From Treponema sp. UBA1747 (GTDB lineage Bacteria; Spirochaetota; Spirochaetia; Treponematales; Treponemataceae), in the NCBI GenBank assembly GCA_002315375.1, contig DCHR01000056.1, positions 1,101-65,100 of the forward strand: a stretch of 64,000 nt of DNA, written 5' to 3'. Shown piece after piece: positions 37,618-44,910 of this stretch. Under the pieces are notes generated by a model. The model worked only from the letters and a program-made list of their open reading frames with translations. It searched no databases and was not told the DNA's origin. A program made the position numbers and the translations under genes. Each line of letters begins with the position of its first letter. The first letter of the stretch is position 1.

Positions 37618-37658
37618 TGAATAAAGGTTACGTTTGTATTAAACGTAACCTTTATTCA
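37618..37658. terminator. 18-bp perfect stem-loop downstream of an exported protein gene
   Basis: TGAATAAAGGTTACGTTT (37618-37635) pairs perfectly with 37641-37658 around a 5-nt loop. It lies 11 bp beyond the stop of the 37669-38247 gene and may terminate it, although there is no clean U-run. Part of it (37634-37646) is also the exact complement of 37436-37448 on the far side of the 139-bp element, giving two exclusive foldings. Confidence 0.5.
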
Positions 37659-37668
37659 AATGCAGGAT

Positions 37669-38247
37669 TCAGTTTTTACGCATTTCAGGAATGGTGGCCT
37701 GGTTGAAATACTTGGGGGACTTGCCGCTCAGAATCCAGCGGCCGTCATAAAAGCCGTTTTCGTTCATTCCCGGGTAAACAAAAATTACTTTTGCAGGGTT
37801 TTCTGTATCATAAATGAATTCGTTGCTTGTCCATTCATCACGATTTTCTGAGGGGAAAGGCCACTGTTTGTCACTTGGAGTAAAAACAGTCATTTTGTAA
37901 CGACCAGCCTTAATATTCAGGTGCATGGCAACACCTCCGCTAAGCCACCAGGATTTCTGGTATTTGTTCACTACATCAGGGATTGTCACCCATTCGTAAG
38001 TTGCACTGGCTGCGGAATAAGTAACATCATTACCTTCCATATCCTCAATTTTCAACCAGCAGCGGATACTGTTTATGTGTTCAGTATTCTGAGGACGATA
38101 AATGATCAATTCCCACCAGTTATGTTTTAAATCCGGCTTCATTTCTTCAGTGGAATGAAGAGTCACACCCGGGTCCACCGGCAGTTCCCCCCACACCACA
38201 GTAAAAAGAGAAATAAACAGAATAAATGCCAGAACTAAGCGCCGCAT
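37669..38247 (-). CDS. Exported protein of unknown function
   Basis: A 192-residue protein with a signal peptide (LVLAFILFISLFTVVWG) and no lipobox. The mature part is rich in Trp and Tyr and seems beta-stranded (WWELIIYRPQNTEH, GRYKMTVFTPSDKQWPF). I do not recognise the family. A GATAAT lies 6 nt before the ATG on the minus strand and no ribosome site is seen, so the message may be leaderless. The tRNA-Glu terminator copy lies just upstream, separating it from the tRNA genes. Confidence 0.65.
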   Translation of the reverse strand: MRRLVLAFILFISLFTVVWGELPVDPGVTLHSTEEMKPDLKHNWWELIIYRPQNTEHINSIRCWLKIEDMEGNDVTYSAASATYEWVTIPDVVNKYQKSWWLSGGVAMHLNIKAGRYKMTVFTPSDKQWPFPSENRDEWTSNEFIYDTENPAKVIFVYPGMNENGFYDGRWILSGKSPKYFNQATIPEMRKN

Positions 38248-38318
38248 ATATATATTATCGGAATAAGGAGCAATCTGCTAAAGCAACGGAGAAAAGCCTC
38301 TTGTGAAATAAAAAAAAG

Positions 38319-38386
38319 ACTCGCAGAACAAAAAAAATCCCGGCACAAGCCAGGATTTTTTTTGAATAGCCCTAACGGGAGTCGAA
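38319..38386. repeat. 68-bp direct repeat, copy B (tRNA-Glu 3' end plus terminator)
   Basis: Identical to 38553-38620 except for one base (CGCAG against CGTAG), at a spacing of 234 bp. It contains 20 nt of the 3' end of tRNA-Glu (38367-38386) and the terminator downstream of it. It marks the 3' boundary of the structured element. Confidence 0.9.
38330..38363 (-). terminator. Terminator, copy B
   Basis: AAAAAAAATCC (38330-38340) and GGATTTTTTTT (38353-38363) with an inner GGC/GCC stem. It has A and T tracts on both sides and so can work in both directions. It lies directly after the tRNA-like fragment of the structured element. Confidence 0.8.
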
Positions 38387-38518
38387 GGGTTCCAGTCGGA
38401 AACTTCCTGTTTCCTCCTTCCACCCCATCTCCGTTCACTGTCGGCGCCCTCCTTGGCGCCTTTTCGAAAAAAAGCTCCTTCATCGCTTTTTTTCGCGTTC
38501 ACTTCGCGGTTCGACTCC
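38367..38518 (-). ncRNA. Structured tRNA-nested element, tRNA-Glu copy
   Basis: A 152-nt unit that I propose as a structured RNA or DNA element. In minus-strand order: the 5' end GGAGTCGAA (38510-38518) is the reverse complement of the tRNA-Glu T-arm and of the element's own 3' copy (38378-38386). Hairpin 1 has an 11-bp stem (38465-38475, 38485-38495) with loop GATGAAGGA. Hairpin 2 is GGCGCC/GGCGCC (38443-38448, 38455-38460) with loop AAGGAG. Hairpin 3 is GGAAAC/GTTTCC (38398-38403, 38409-38414) with loop AGGAA. The 3' end is the last 20 nt of tRNA-Glu. The copy at 54195-54348 shares loops and spacing. No clear promoter is seen. An additional 10-bp hairpin lies at 38534-38557. Confidence 0.6.
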
Positions 38519-38552
38519 AATGTTTTCTTATCTCGAGTTTTTCCAAAGAAAA

Positions 38553-38620
38553 ACTCGTAGAACAAAAAAAATCCCGGCACAAGCCAGGATTTTTTTTGAA
38601 TAGCCCTAACGGGAGTCGAA
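38553..38620. repeat. 68-bp direct repeat, copy A (tRNA-Glu 3' end plus terminator)
   Basis: The copy within the intact tRNA-Glu gene: its last 20 nt (38601-38620) and the flanking terminator. The matching copy B starts 234 bp away at 38319. Confidence 0.9.
38564..38597 (-). terminator. Terminator of the tRNA-Gln/tRNA-Glu transcript
   Basis: AAAAAAAATCC (38564-38574) pairs with GGATTTTTTTT (38587-38597), with an inner GGC/GCC stem and ACAA loop, 4 nt beyond the tRNA-Glu 3' end. Confidence 0.85.
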
Positions 38621-38673
38621 CCCGTCTTTCGACCTTGAGAGGGTCACGAACTAAACCGATATTCGATAGGGCC
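38601..38673 (-). tRNA. tRNA-Glu (CTC)
   Basis: A 73-nt cloverleaf. The acceptor GGCCCTA pairs with TAGGGCT (G1-U72 wobble). D stem GAAT/GTTC, anticodon stem TGACC/GGTCG with loop CTCTCAA giving anticodon CTC, T stem ACGGG/CCCGT with loop TTCGACT, discriminator A. CCA is not encoded. It follows tRNA-Gln by 46 nt on the same transcript. Its 3' end is duplicated 234 bp downstream. Confidence 0.93.
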
Positions 38674-38719
38674 GTTTTATAAAACAAAAAAAAAGCTGAA
38701 TCTTTTGATTCAGCTTTAG

Positions 38720-38790
38720 TTCCCCAAGGAGGATTCGAACCCCCACAGTCAGAACCAGAATCTGAAGTGCTACCATTACACAATCGGGGA
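38720..38790 (-). tRNA. tRNA-Gln (CTG)
   Basis: A 71-nt cloverleaf. The acceptor TCCCCGA pairs with TTGGGGA, the anticodon loop TTCTGGT gives anticodon CTG, and the T stem GGGGG/CCTCC has loop TTCGAAT. U1-A72 fits tRNA-Gln identity. Discriminator A; CCA is not encoded. Confidence 0.93.
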
Positions 38791-38802
38791 ATGAGTATGT
38801 TT

Positions 38803-38831
38803 ATATTATAGAAATACTGAACTTACGTCAA
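38803..38831 (-). promoter_or_regulatory. Promoter of the tRNA-Gln/tRNA-Glu unit
   Basis: TTGACG (38826-38831) then TATAATAT on the minus strand, read as a 17-bp spacer to TAATAT (38803-38808) or 15 bp to TATAAT (38805-38810). The start of tRNA-Gln is 13-15 nt further on. Confidence 0.7.
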
Positions 38832-38861
38832 GTATGCAGACATATCTTTTAAATAAGTTTT

Positions 38862-39731
38862 TTACATACTGAAATCTTCGCCCAGATAAATCTTTCTGGC
38901 GATTTCAGATTGCAGAATATCATCCTTACTTCCCTGAGCAACGATTTCACCGGTACTAATAATAATGGCGCGGTCAGTAATTTCCAGAGTATCACGAACA
39001 TTATGGTCTGTAATAAGAATACCGATTCCTCGTTTGGCCAGAAGATCAATCATGCCTTTAATATCTGCAACTGCAATAGGGTCAATTCCGGCAAAAGGCT
39101 CATCCAGAAGCAGAAACTTCGGTTCAATGGCAAGAGAACGTGCAATTTCTGTACGGCGGCGTTCACCGCCGGAAAGAGTAAAGGCCTGCTGTTTTCTGAT
39201 GCGCCCTATTGAAAATTCTTCGATCAGTTCTTCAAGTCTCTGTTTTTTTTCTGCACGAGACAAATCCTTACGGGTTTCCAGAATTGACCAGATATTCTCT
39301 TCTACTGTAAGTTTTTTGAAAACACTTGGTTCCTGCGGCAGATAGGAAATACCTTTACGGGCACGTTTATACATAGGAAGTTTTGTAATGCGTTCATCAT
39401 CCAGAAAAACTTCTCCGCTGGTAGGTTTATAGAAACCAACAACCATGTAGAAAGATGTAGTTTTACCGGCTCCGTTTGGTCCCAGAAGCCCCAGGACCTC
39501 GCCTGTTTTCATAGAAAAATCAACACCCTTCACAACCTGTTTTTTTCCGAAGGATTTATATAAACTTGAAACCCGAAGAATATGTTCCCCCGGATTCAAA
39601 ATAACAGAGTCCGAAGGCTCCTGAGAAACAGCTTCTTCAGTTACAGGCAGAGCTTCATCTGCTTTAATTTCTTCTGTTTCGGGATTAATAGTTGCAGCTG
39701 TCACTTCGGTTGTCATCATTTCATCGCTCAT
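38862..39731 (-). CDS. lptB: LPS-export-type ABC transporter ATPase LptB
   Basis: A 289-residue ATPase. About 45 acidic N-terminal residues precede a standard LptB: Walker A GPNGAGKTT, signature LSGGERRR, Walker B FLLLDEPFAGIDP and the H-loop LITDHNVRDT. It powers extraction of a glycolipid from the inner membrane. Its start overlaps the lptA stop by one base, so the genes are coupled. Some treponemes lack ordinary LPS; the substrate may be another outer-membrane glycolipid. Confidence 0.92.
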   Translation of the reverse strand: MSDEMMTTEVTAATINPETEEIKADEALPVTEEAVSQEPSDSVILNPGEHILRVSSLYKSFGKKQVVKGVDFSMKTGEVLGLLGPNGAGKTTSFYMVVGFYKPTSGEVFLDDERITKLPMYKRARKGISYLPQEPSVFKKLTVEENIWSILETRKDLSRAEKKQRLEELIEEFSIGRIRKQQAFTLSGGERRRTEIARSLAIEPKFLLLDEPFAGIDPIAVADIKGMIDLLAKRGIGILITDHNVRDTLEITDRAIIISTGEIVAQGSKDDILQSEIARKIYLGEDFSM

Positions 39732-40378
39732 TACTGTTCCTCCCCTTTTTCTTCTTTGCTGCTTTCTTTCTCAGAAACAGTACCTTTTACACGGCCGTCC
39801 AGAGTAATTTCCTCTGTTTCCATATTCAGAATAATCTGCTGAGCACGGAAAGTATCTTCCTTCTGTTTAATCTTTGCATTTCCTGAAAGATTAAGCATCT
39901 GGTTCTTTTTATTATATACAGCATAAGAAGCTGAACAGACATTGTCCTTTTGCTTCAACGAAATACCAATCTGCATAACCGCAATATCAGTTTCCGAATT
40001 ATAAGAAATCACCTGCGCTTTGGCAGTTACATCATTCTGTGTATCCTTCAAATCTACATCACCGGATAAAACAGCCAGTTTAGTCGAACGGTCATACTCC
40101 ATTTCGGAACAGGTAAATTCCAGTCCTGATTTAAGGTTCTTTCCACGGACAGTGCCTTCAGCTTTTATAAGATTATAATCATCTCCGGAAAGCTCCACTT
40201 TATCTGCGAAGATTTCCATTTCTTCAGTAATAATACTGGCATTTCCCTGCAGGACAGTAGCCGAGGAATTCTTCTTTGCAGAACCAGACATACTGTCTGC
40301 AGTAAAAGAAATGGTCTCTGCCCATAAAAGAGAAGAAATAAAAATCAAAAGAATCAGGTTTAATATTCGTTTATTCAT
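39731..40378 (-). CDS. lptA: LptA/OstA-like periplasmic protein
   Basis: A 215-residue protein with a signal peptide ending at LLWA. Repeated beta-strand units typical of the OstA/LptA jelly roll follow (ITEEMEIFADKVELSGDD, LAVLSGDVDLKDTQNDVTA, MLNLSGNAKIKQKEDTF). It would form the periplasmic bridge for glycolipid export. The C-terminal 20 residues are charged. It overlaps lptC by 8 bp. Confidence 0.85.
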   Translation of the reverse strand: MNKRILNLILLIFISSLLWAETISFTADSMSGSAKKNSSATVLQGNASIITEEMEIFADKVELSGDDYNLIKAEGTVRGKNLKSGLEFTCSEMEYDRSTKLAVLSGDVDLKDTQNDVTAKAQVISYNSETDIAVMQIGISLKQKDNVCSASYAVYNKKNQMLNLSGNAKIKQKEDTFRAQQIILNMETEEITLDGRVKGTVSEKESSKEEKGEEQ

Positions 40379-40913
40379 TCTGGGTCTCTATATTTCCGGT
40401 AACAATTGATGAAAATTTATAGGTGGAAGAAGCACCGCTGGCGGCAAAACCACTTCCCCGGACAACCATTCCATCTTTTTCTACAGTAACAGTATCATTT
40501 TTCCCGGCAGTCAGCTGTTCCGTTTTTCCGTTCCAGTGGAATGATCTGCCGGTAACATTCATTTTTTCTTTTTCATTATGAATTCTAATCTGTTCGAACA
40601 TTTCATATATTTCGCTGTTTGTGTCAACGCTCAGGTAATTACAGCTTCCTTCCATAGAAAGTTCATTATCTTCAAACAAAGAAAAAACAACATCTTTGGC
40701 ATACATTGAATGCCCGTCTTTGAACTGTTCCAGTTTTCCAACATCCAGTTCAACATTCTTCTTATTTCCCTCATAACGCGTCATTACTGCATCAGTGAAG
40801 GAAAACTCCGGGATTACTTCATCCACGTTTTCAACCTGGGCATATTTCAGTGAACATGAGGAAAAAATAAAAAAAACAATAAAAAGGGCATGAAGGCCTG
40901 TGTGTCTTTTCAC
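40371..40913 (-). CDS. lptC: LptC-like lipoprotein
   Basis: A 180-residue protein with a GTG start at 40913 and a lipobox (FSSC). The mature part is a single OstA-like beta domain (YAKDVVFSLFEDNELSMEGSC, then MNVTGRSFHWNGKTEQLTAG), as in LptC. It takes the glycolipid from the inner membrane complex and passes it to LptA. TATAAT (minus, 40921-40926) lies 7 nt before the GTG with no ribosome site. The position at the head of lptC-lptA-lptB supports the call. Confidence 0.78.
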   Translation of the reverse strand: MKRHTGLHALFIVFFIFSSCSLKYAQVENVDEVIPEFSFTDAVMTRYEGNKKNVELDVGKLEQFKDGHSMYAKDVVFSLFEDNELSMEGSCNYLSVDTNSEIYEMFEQIRIHNEKEKMNVTGRSFHWNGKTEQLTAGKNDTVTVEKDGMVVRGSGFAASGASSTYKFSSIVTGNIETQNE

Positions 40914-40920
40914 AAAAATA

Positions 40921-40930
40921 ATTATACAAT
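40921..40930. promoter_or_regulatory. Overlapping divergent -10 elements of lptC and argR
   Basis: The 10 bp ATTATACAAT read TATAAT towards lptC (minus, 40921-40926) and TACAAT towards argR (plus, 40925-40930). Both polymerases cannot occupy it together. Confidence 0.5.
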
Positions 40931-40944
40931 AAAATTAAGCAGTT

Positions 40945-41424
40945 ATGAAAGGAAAAGACGAGAGACTGACAGCTATCAGACAACTGATAAAAACAAACAA
41001 AATCCAGAATCAGGATGAATTACTGGATCTGCTTCAGAAAGAAGGCTTTGATGTTACACAGGCCACTCTTTCCAGAGATCTGCGCTTTCTCCAGGTTGTA
41101 AAAATTCCGGAAGAAAACGGAGCCTACATCTATGCCTTCAGTTCAGATTCATCTTCATCGGAAATCGAAACTTCTCAGATTTATATCCAGGATTTTTTAC
41201 GCGGTTATCTGAGTATCGAAACAAGCGGTAATATGGTTGTCATCAAAACTTTTCAGGGACATGCAAACACAGTCTGCAATGCAATAGATAACCTGGATAT
41301 TCCAGAAATTCTGGGCACAGTAGCCGGAGACAATACAATGTTTGCCGTACTTCGTGAAGGCGTAACCAAAGCTCAGTTTGAAAAATCCATGAAAGAAAAA
41401 TTTCCAGGTGTTGAAATCAATTAA
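40945..41424 (+). CDS. argR: Arginine repressor ArgR
   Basis: A 159-residue protein. The N-terminal winged helix (about 1-70; IRQLIKTNKIQNQDELLDLL and TQATLSRDLRFL) precedes a C-terminal hexamer domain with the arginine-binding GTVAGDNTMFAVL. It normally represses arginine biosynthesis or activates catabolism in response to arginine. No arginine genes are in the window; the next gene, 18 bp away, is a threonine-synthase-like gene, so a wider amino-acid role is possible. Confidence 0.93.
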   Translation: MKGKDERLTAIRQLIKTNKIQNQDELLDLLQKEGFDVTQATLSRDLRFLQVVKIPEENGAYIYAFSSDSSSSEIETSQIYIQDFLRGYLSIETSGNMVVIKTFQGHANTVCNAIDNLDIPEILGTVAGDNTMFAVLREGVTKAQFEKSMKEKFPGVEIN

Positions 41425-41441
41425 TCAGGAAAAATTAAGAC

Positions 41442-42746
41442 ATGATTCTTAAAAGCACACGAAATCCAAATTTACAGGTTCCTTTCTCAACCGGCATTAT
41501 GAACAGCATAGCTCCCGACGGGGGACTTTATGTTCCATCTGTTATTCAGGATTTACGCCGATGGATTGGTTATACTGATGAAAATACTACTTTCCAGAAT
41601 ATTGCAGGTACATTAACCTCCGCTTTCATCAACGAAGAATTTTCACCTATTATCTGTGAAAAAATTGCTGTTGAAGCATTTCCTTTTGAACCGGTTTTAA
41701 AACAGCTGGATGAAAATCTTTTTACTCTTGAATTATTCCACGGCTGGACCGGCTGTCACCGGGACTTCGGAGTTTCATATCTCTGTTCCATGCTGGACAC
41801 ATTCCTGACAATGAACGGAGGAAAAGCAATTTTCCTGGATTACACTGACGGTGAACTGGGGTCCATTCTGGCCCACACTCTTAAAGGTAAAAAAAATATA
41901 AAAGCTGTCCTCGTATGCAAGAAAGGCGAATACCGCGGCATGAAAGAAGAAGACCTCTTCTGGAACGGCGGCAATATATATCCTCTTGAAGTAGAATCCG
42001 CCGACGGCAAAGTTCTGATTCGGGAAGTTTTTACTGACCAGGAATTCTGTAAGGAACACAATCTTACTGTAGCCCACACAGCAAACTTCGGCCGCCTTAT
42101 GGGTCATATTTTTGCATTTCCTTACGCCTTCAGCCGCATGAAGAATAAAGTTCATGGTGACATTTATTATGCTCTTGCACCGGGAAATTACGCAAATCTT
42201 GTAGCCGGACTTTACAGCTGGAAATTTGCAGTTCCTGTTGGAGGTTTCATTCTTCCGGCAACAGGTTCCCTGACGACAGACCCTAGAGGAAATACTCTCC
42301 TTCTGGATTCCATTATTTCCATGGAAAAACGCAACCGGGCGGATCCTTCAGAACCTTCAAATCTGGAACGCATGGAAGAAATCTTCAGTGCAAATTCTCT
42401 CATGCTCAGAAACTTTGTTTACCCTTCAATCATTTCAAATGAAGACGTAGATAAGGCAACAAAAGAACTTTTCATCAAATACGGAATTTTTGCAGACCGC
42501 CACACTGGCCGTGCTTATGCTGCCCTGAAAAACTTTGACGGAGATCTTTTCGAAGATGAAGGCGCTGCAGTCCTTATTGCAAGAGACGATCCTGCTCTCT
42601 CCCAGAGCTACTGCCGCCACACTGTTGGTGAAGCTCCGGAACAGAGTGACAAAATCAAAGAAACTTTGAAACCTCTGGTTCTGAACAGACCTTGTGTTTC
42701 AACAGCAGAAGAAATCAAAGCAGCCATCAAAGAAATTTCAAAATGA
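41442..42746 (+). CDS. Threonine-synthase-like protein without the PLP lysine
   Basis: A 434-residue protein with the overall threonine synthase layout (Leu-Tyr-Val-Pro N-terminus, ELFHG motif, GNIYPLEV, NFGRL, APGNYANL, PSNLERM). The active-site segment that normally reads FHGPTLAFKD instead reads FHGWTGCHRD, so the lysine that binds PLP is Arg107. The phosphate-binding SGDTG is also changed (YTDGELGS). No frameshift or stop is seen and the ORF is full length, so this is a divergent member rather than a decayed gene. Its function is unknown; it may be inactive as a PLP enzyme or regulatory. It overlaps prmC by 4 bp. Confidence 0.82.
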   Translation: MILKSTRNPNLQVPFSTGIMNSIAPDGGLYVPSVIQDLRRWIGYTDENTTFQNIAGTLTSAFINEEFSPIICEKIAVEAFPFEPVLKQLDENLFTLELFHGWTGCHRDFGVSYLCSMLDTFLTMNGGKAIFLDYTDGELGSILAHTLKGKKNIKAVLVCKKGEYRGMKEEDLFWNGGNIYPLEVESADGKVLIREVFTDQEFCKEHNLTVAHTANFGRLMGHIFAFPYAFSRMKNKVHGDIYYALAPGNYANLVAGLYSWKFAVPVGGFILPATGSLTTDPRGNTLLLDSIISMEKRNRADPSEPSNLERMEEIFSANSLMLRNFVYPSIISNEDVDKATKELFIKYGIFADRHTGRAYAALKNFDGDLFEDEGAAVLIARDDPALSQSYCRHTVGEAPEQSDKIKETLKPLVLNRPCVSTAEEIKAAIKEISK

Positions 42747-43663
42747 CCATTGGGGAAGCAAAACAAAAAGGTATTTCCGTTCTGGAGCAGACTTCACCAA
42801 GTGCTGCTCTGGATGTAAACTGCATTCTCTGCGACCTGTTGAAATGTGACAGAACTTATCTTCTGCTCCATTTCAAAGATCTCCTGGAACCGGAAACAGA
42901 AAAATTATTTTTTGAAAGCATCGAAAAACGACAGACAGGACTTCCGGTAGCTTATATAACAGGACACAAGGAATTTTACGGATTTGATTTTCTGGTTACT
43001 CCCGATGTTCTTATTCCCAAACCAGACACGGAAATTCTTGTTGAAAATGCGGTGCACCTCATAAAGGAAGCTTCAAAAACTTTCGGGAAAAACAAAGTCC
43101 TTAATATCTGCGATATGTGTACTGGAAGCGGATGCATCGGAATCTCTGTATACCTTGCCCTTCTGAATTCTGATTTTCCCCGTGAGTTTTTTCCGAACTT
43201 CACCTTTGCAGATTTAAGTCCTTATGCCCTTTCAATCGCAAAAAAGAACGCAGAAAGATTAATCCCCAAACCTGTATCAAACCTCAGGTTCATTCAAAGC
43301 AACCTCTTTGAAAATGTTCCTCAAAGATTCGACTTCATTCTTACAAACCCTCCCTACATTCCAGCTTCAATGGTAGATGAATTATTATTGGACGGAAGAA
43401 AAGAACCTCGTCTTGCCCTGGACGGAGATATAAATCCGGAAACAGGAAAAATTACAAAAGACAATGATGGACTTGGAATAATAAAAAAAGAGCTTCCCCA
43501 GATTTTCAAAACACTGGACTGCCAGGGCTTCTTTCTTATGGAAACAGGAGAATACAACGCAGAAGCAGCTGCTTCCCTTGCAGAAAAATGCGGATTCAAA
43601 AATATTTCGATTTTAAAAGATCTTGAAGGACAGCTCCGGGTTGTAACCGGAAGAAAATTCTAA
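42743..43663 (+). CDS. prmC: Release factor glutamine methyltransferase PrmC
   Basis: A 306-residue protein from ATG 42743, in an ATGA overlap with the previous stop; the longer frame overlaps that gene. The N-terminal helical domain contains the segment CDRTYLLLHFKD. The methyltransferase domain has the SAM motif CDMCTGSGCIGIS and the substrate-binding NPPY (LTNPPYIPAS). It methylates the Gln of the GGQ motif in RF1 and RF2. Its stop overlaps the convergent stop of the binding lipoprotein by 4 bp. Confidence 0.95.
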   Translation: MTIGEAKQKGISVLEQTSPSAALDVNCILCDLLKCDRTYLLLHFKDLLEPETEKLFFESIEKRQTGLPVAYITGHKEFYGFDFLVTPDVLIPKPDTEILVENAVHLIKEASKTFGKNKVLNICDMCTGSGCIGISVYLALLNSDFPREFFPNFTFADLSPYALSIAKKNAERLIPKPVSNLRFIQSNLFENVPQRFDFILTNPPYIPASMVDELLLDGRKEPRLALDGDINPETGKITKDNDGLGIIKKELPQIFKTLDCQGFFLMETGEYNAEAAASLAEKCGFKNISILKDLEGQLRVVTGRKF

Positions 43664-44910
43664 TTATCCAGGACCTGTTTTTCCCATTCCTTGATGTAAG
43701 GAAGCATTTCAGGAAGAACATCAGAATGAACAGCTTCTTCGATATAAGGCTCAATCACAATTTCTTTGTAACTTTCCCATTTTGCAGGAAGCTTCTGAGG
43801 AACAGAAATCATCTGTGACGGAGGAAGATTTGAAAGAAGTTTCTGGTAATACAAAGGAAGAATACGGTCATTTACTTCGCGTACGGCACTGAAGCCGCCG
43901 GCAATTCCGAATTTTTCTGTATCCAGATTTGCATGGGCTTTTCTTTCAAGAATTGCCTTCTGATTTTCAGACTTCAAAAACCATGAAATAAATTCTGTTG
44001 CGCCAACAACGTTTTCAGAATCTTTATAGATTCCCATCATCACAAGAGAATCTTCTACCGGAATTGAATCGCCTTTATAAATCCAGCGGTAATCAATATT
44101 CTCATTTTCATCAGTCATGAAACGGAATAACTGGTCACTGGTTGTGTAAGAAAAAAGGCAGCGTCCGCTGGTTGACTGACGGTAATCAGGCATAAAGAGA
44201 TATTTATAGGCAAAAGCATCTTCTGTCTGTACAGACTGGTTTGCCGACTCAGACCATTCACGAAGATAATCAATGGTTTCTTTCAGTTTCTGATTGTTGT
44301 AAACAATATTTCCTTTTTCCTGTTTGAAATTAACATCAAAAAGGCGTGCTGTCAGATACGGAAAATCAGGATAATGCAAAGGAGCAAAACCAATCTTTTT
44401 GAAAGCACCGTTTTTATCCTGCTGATTGAAAGCTGCAGCAATTTCCTTAATCTGTTCCAGAGTCAGGGAATAATCATTTGTAACAAGACTGCTGTTTTCT
44501 GAAGCAAAGATTACACATGGAAGGTTAAAACTTACAGGAAGAAGAAACTGTCTGCGTCCCTGTTTTCCTGCATCAACAAGCTGTGTATAAAAATTTTCGG
44601 AAGAGATAATCTGACGGTCAAAAAGATATTCAAGAGATTTGAAATCACGCCAGGTTCTGTCGCTTCTTAGGTAAGGCCCGGCAATGATATCAGGGGCTGC
44701 TTCATCCCTTGCAGGAGGAATGCAGTCGGCAGGATTTTCTTTGTAAACCAGAACTGCCTGATTTTCAGGATGCGTTCTGTTAAAAAGTTCAATATACTGG
44801 GCAAATTCCGGAGAAGATGCCCAGATTACTATACGGTTATCTGCTTTCTGAGAGCAGGACATCAAGAAGAAGACTGAAACAGATAACAGTACAGTAAAAA
44901 TGCGTCGCAC
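43660..44910 (-). CDS. Extracellular solute-binding lipoprotein
   Basis: A 416-residue protein with a GTG start sharing its G with the upstream stop (TAGTG) and a lipobox (LMSC). The fold appears to be a family 1 solute-binding protein: IVIWASSPEFAQYIELFNRTHP, a central hinge and VGATEFISWFLKSENQKAIL. Such proteins usually bind sugars for ABC import. No permease or ATPase genes are nearby, so it may serve a distant transporter or act as a sensor. Coupling with an aminotransferase is unusual. Confidence 0.82.
   Translation of the reverse strand: MRRIFTVLLSVSVFFLMSCSQKADNRIVIWASSPEFAQYIELFNRTHPENQAVLVYKENPADCIPPARDEAAPDIIAGPYLRSDRTWRDFKSLEYLFDRQIISSENFYTQLVDAGKQGRRQFLLPVSFNLPCVIFASENSSLVTNDYSLTLEQIKEIAAAFNQQDKNGAFKKIGFAPLHYPDFPYLTARLFDVNFKQEKGNIVYNNQKLKETIDYLREWSESANQSVQTEDAFAYKYLFMPDYRQSTSGRCLFSYTTSDQLFRFMTDENENIDYRWIYKGDSIPVEDSLVMMGIYKDSENVVGATEFISWFLKSENQKAILERKAHANLDTEKFGIAGGFSAVREVNDRILPLYYQKLLSNLPPSQMISVPQKLPAKWESYKEIVIEPYIEEAVHSDVLPEMLPYIKEWEKQVLDN

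Noticed and set aside
38235..38483. An 82-codon frame starting ATGAAGGAG within the tRNA-Glu element, similar to the frame at 54229-54423 (64 codons).
   Set aside because: The two frames align for 31 codons without gaps, but substitutions are spread 7/8/7 over codon positions and most change the residue. The stem pairs are preserved instead, so the likeness comes from nucleic-acid structure. After codon 31 the frames diverge into unrelated flanks.
41442..42746. Pseudogene call for the threonine-synthase-like ORF.
   Set aside because: It is full length, without frameshift or internal stop, and keeps tight spacing with prmC; altered motifs suggest a divergent function.
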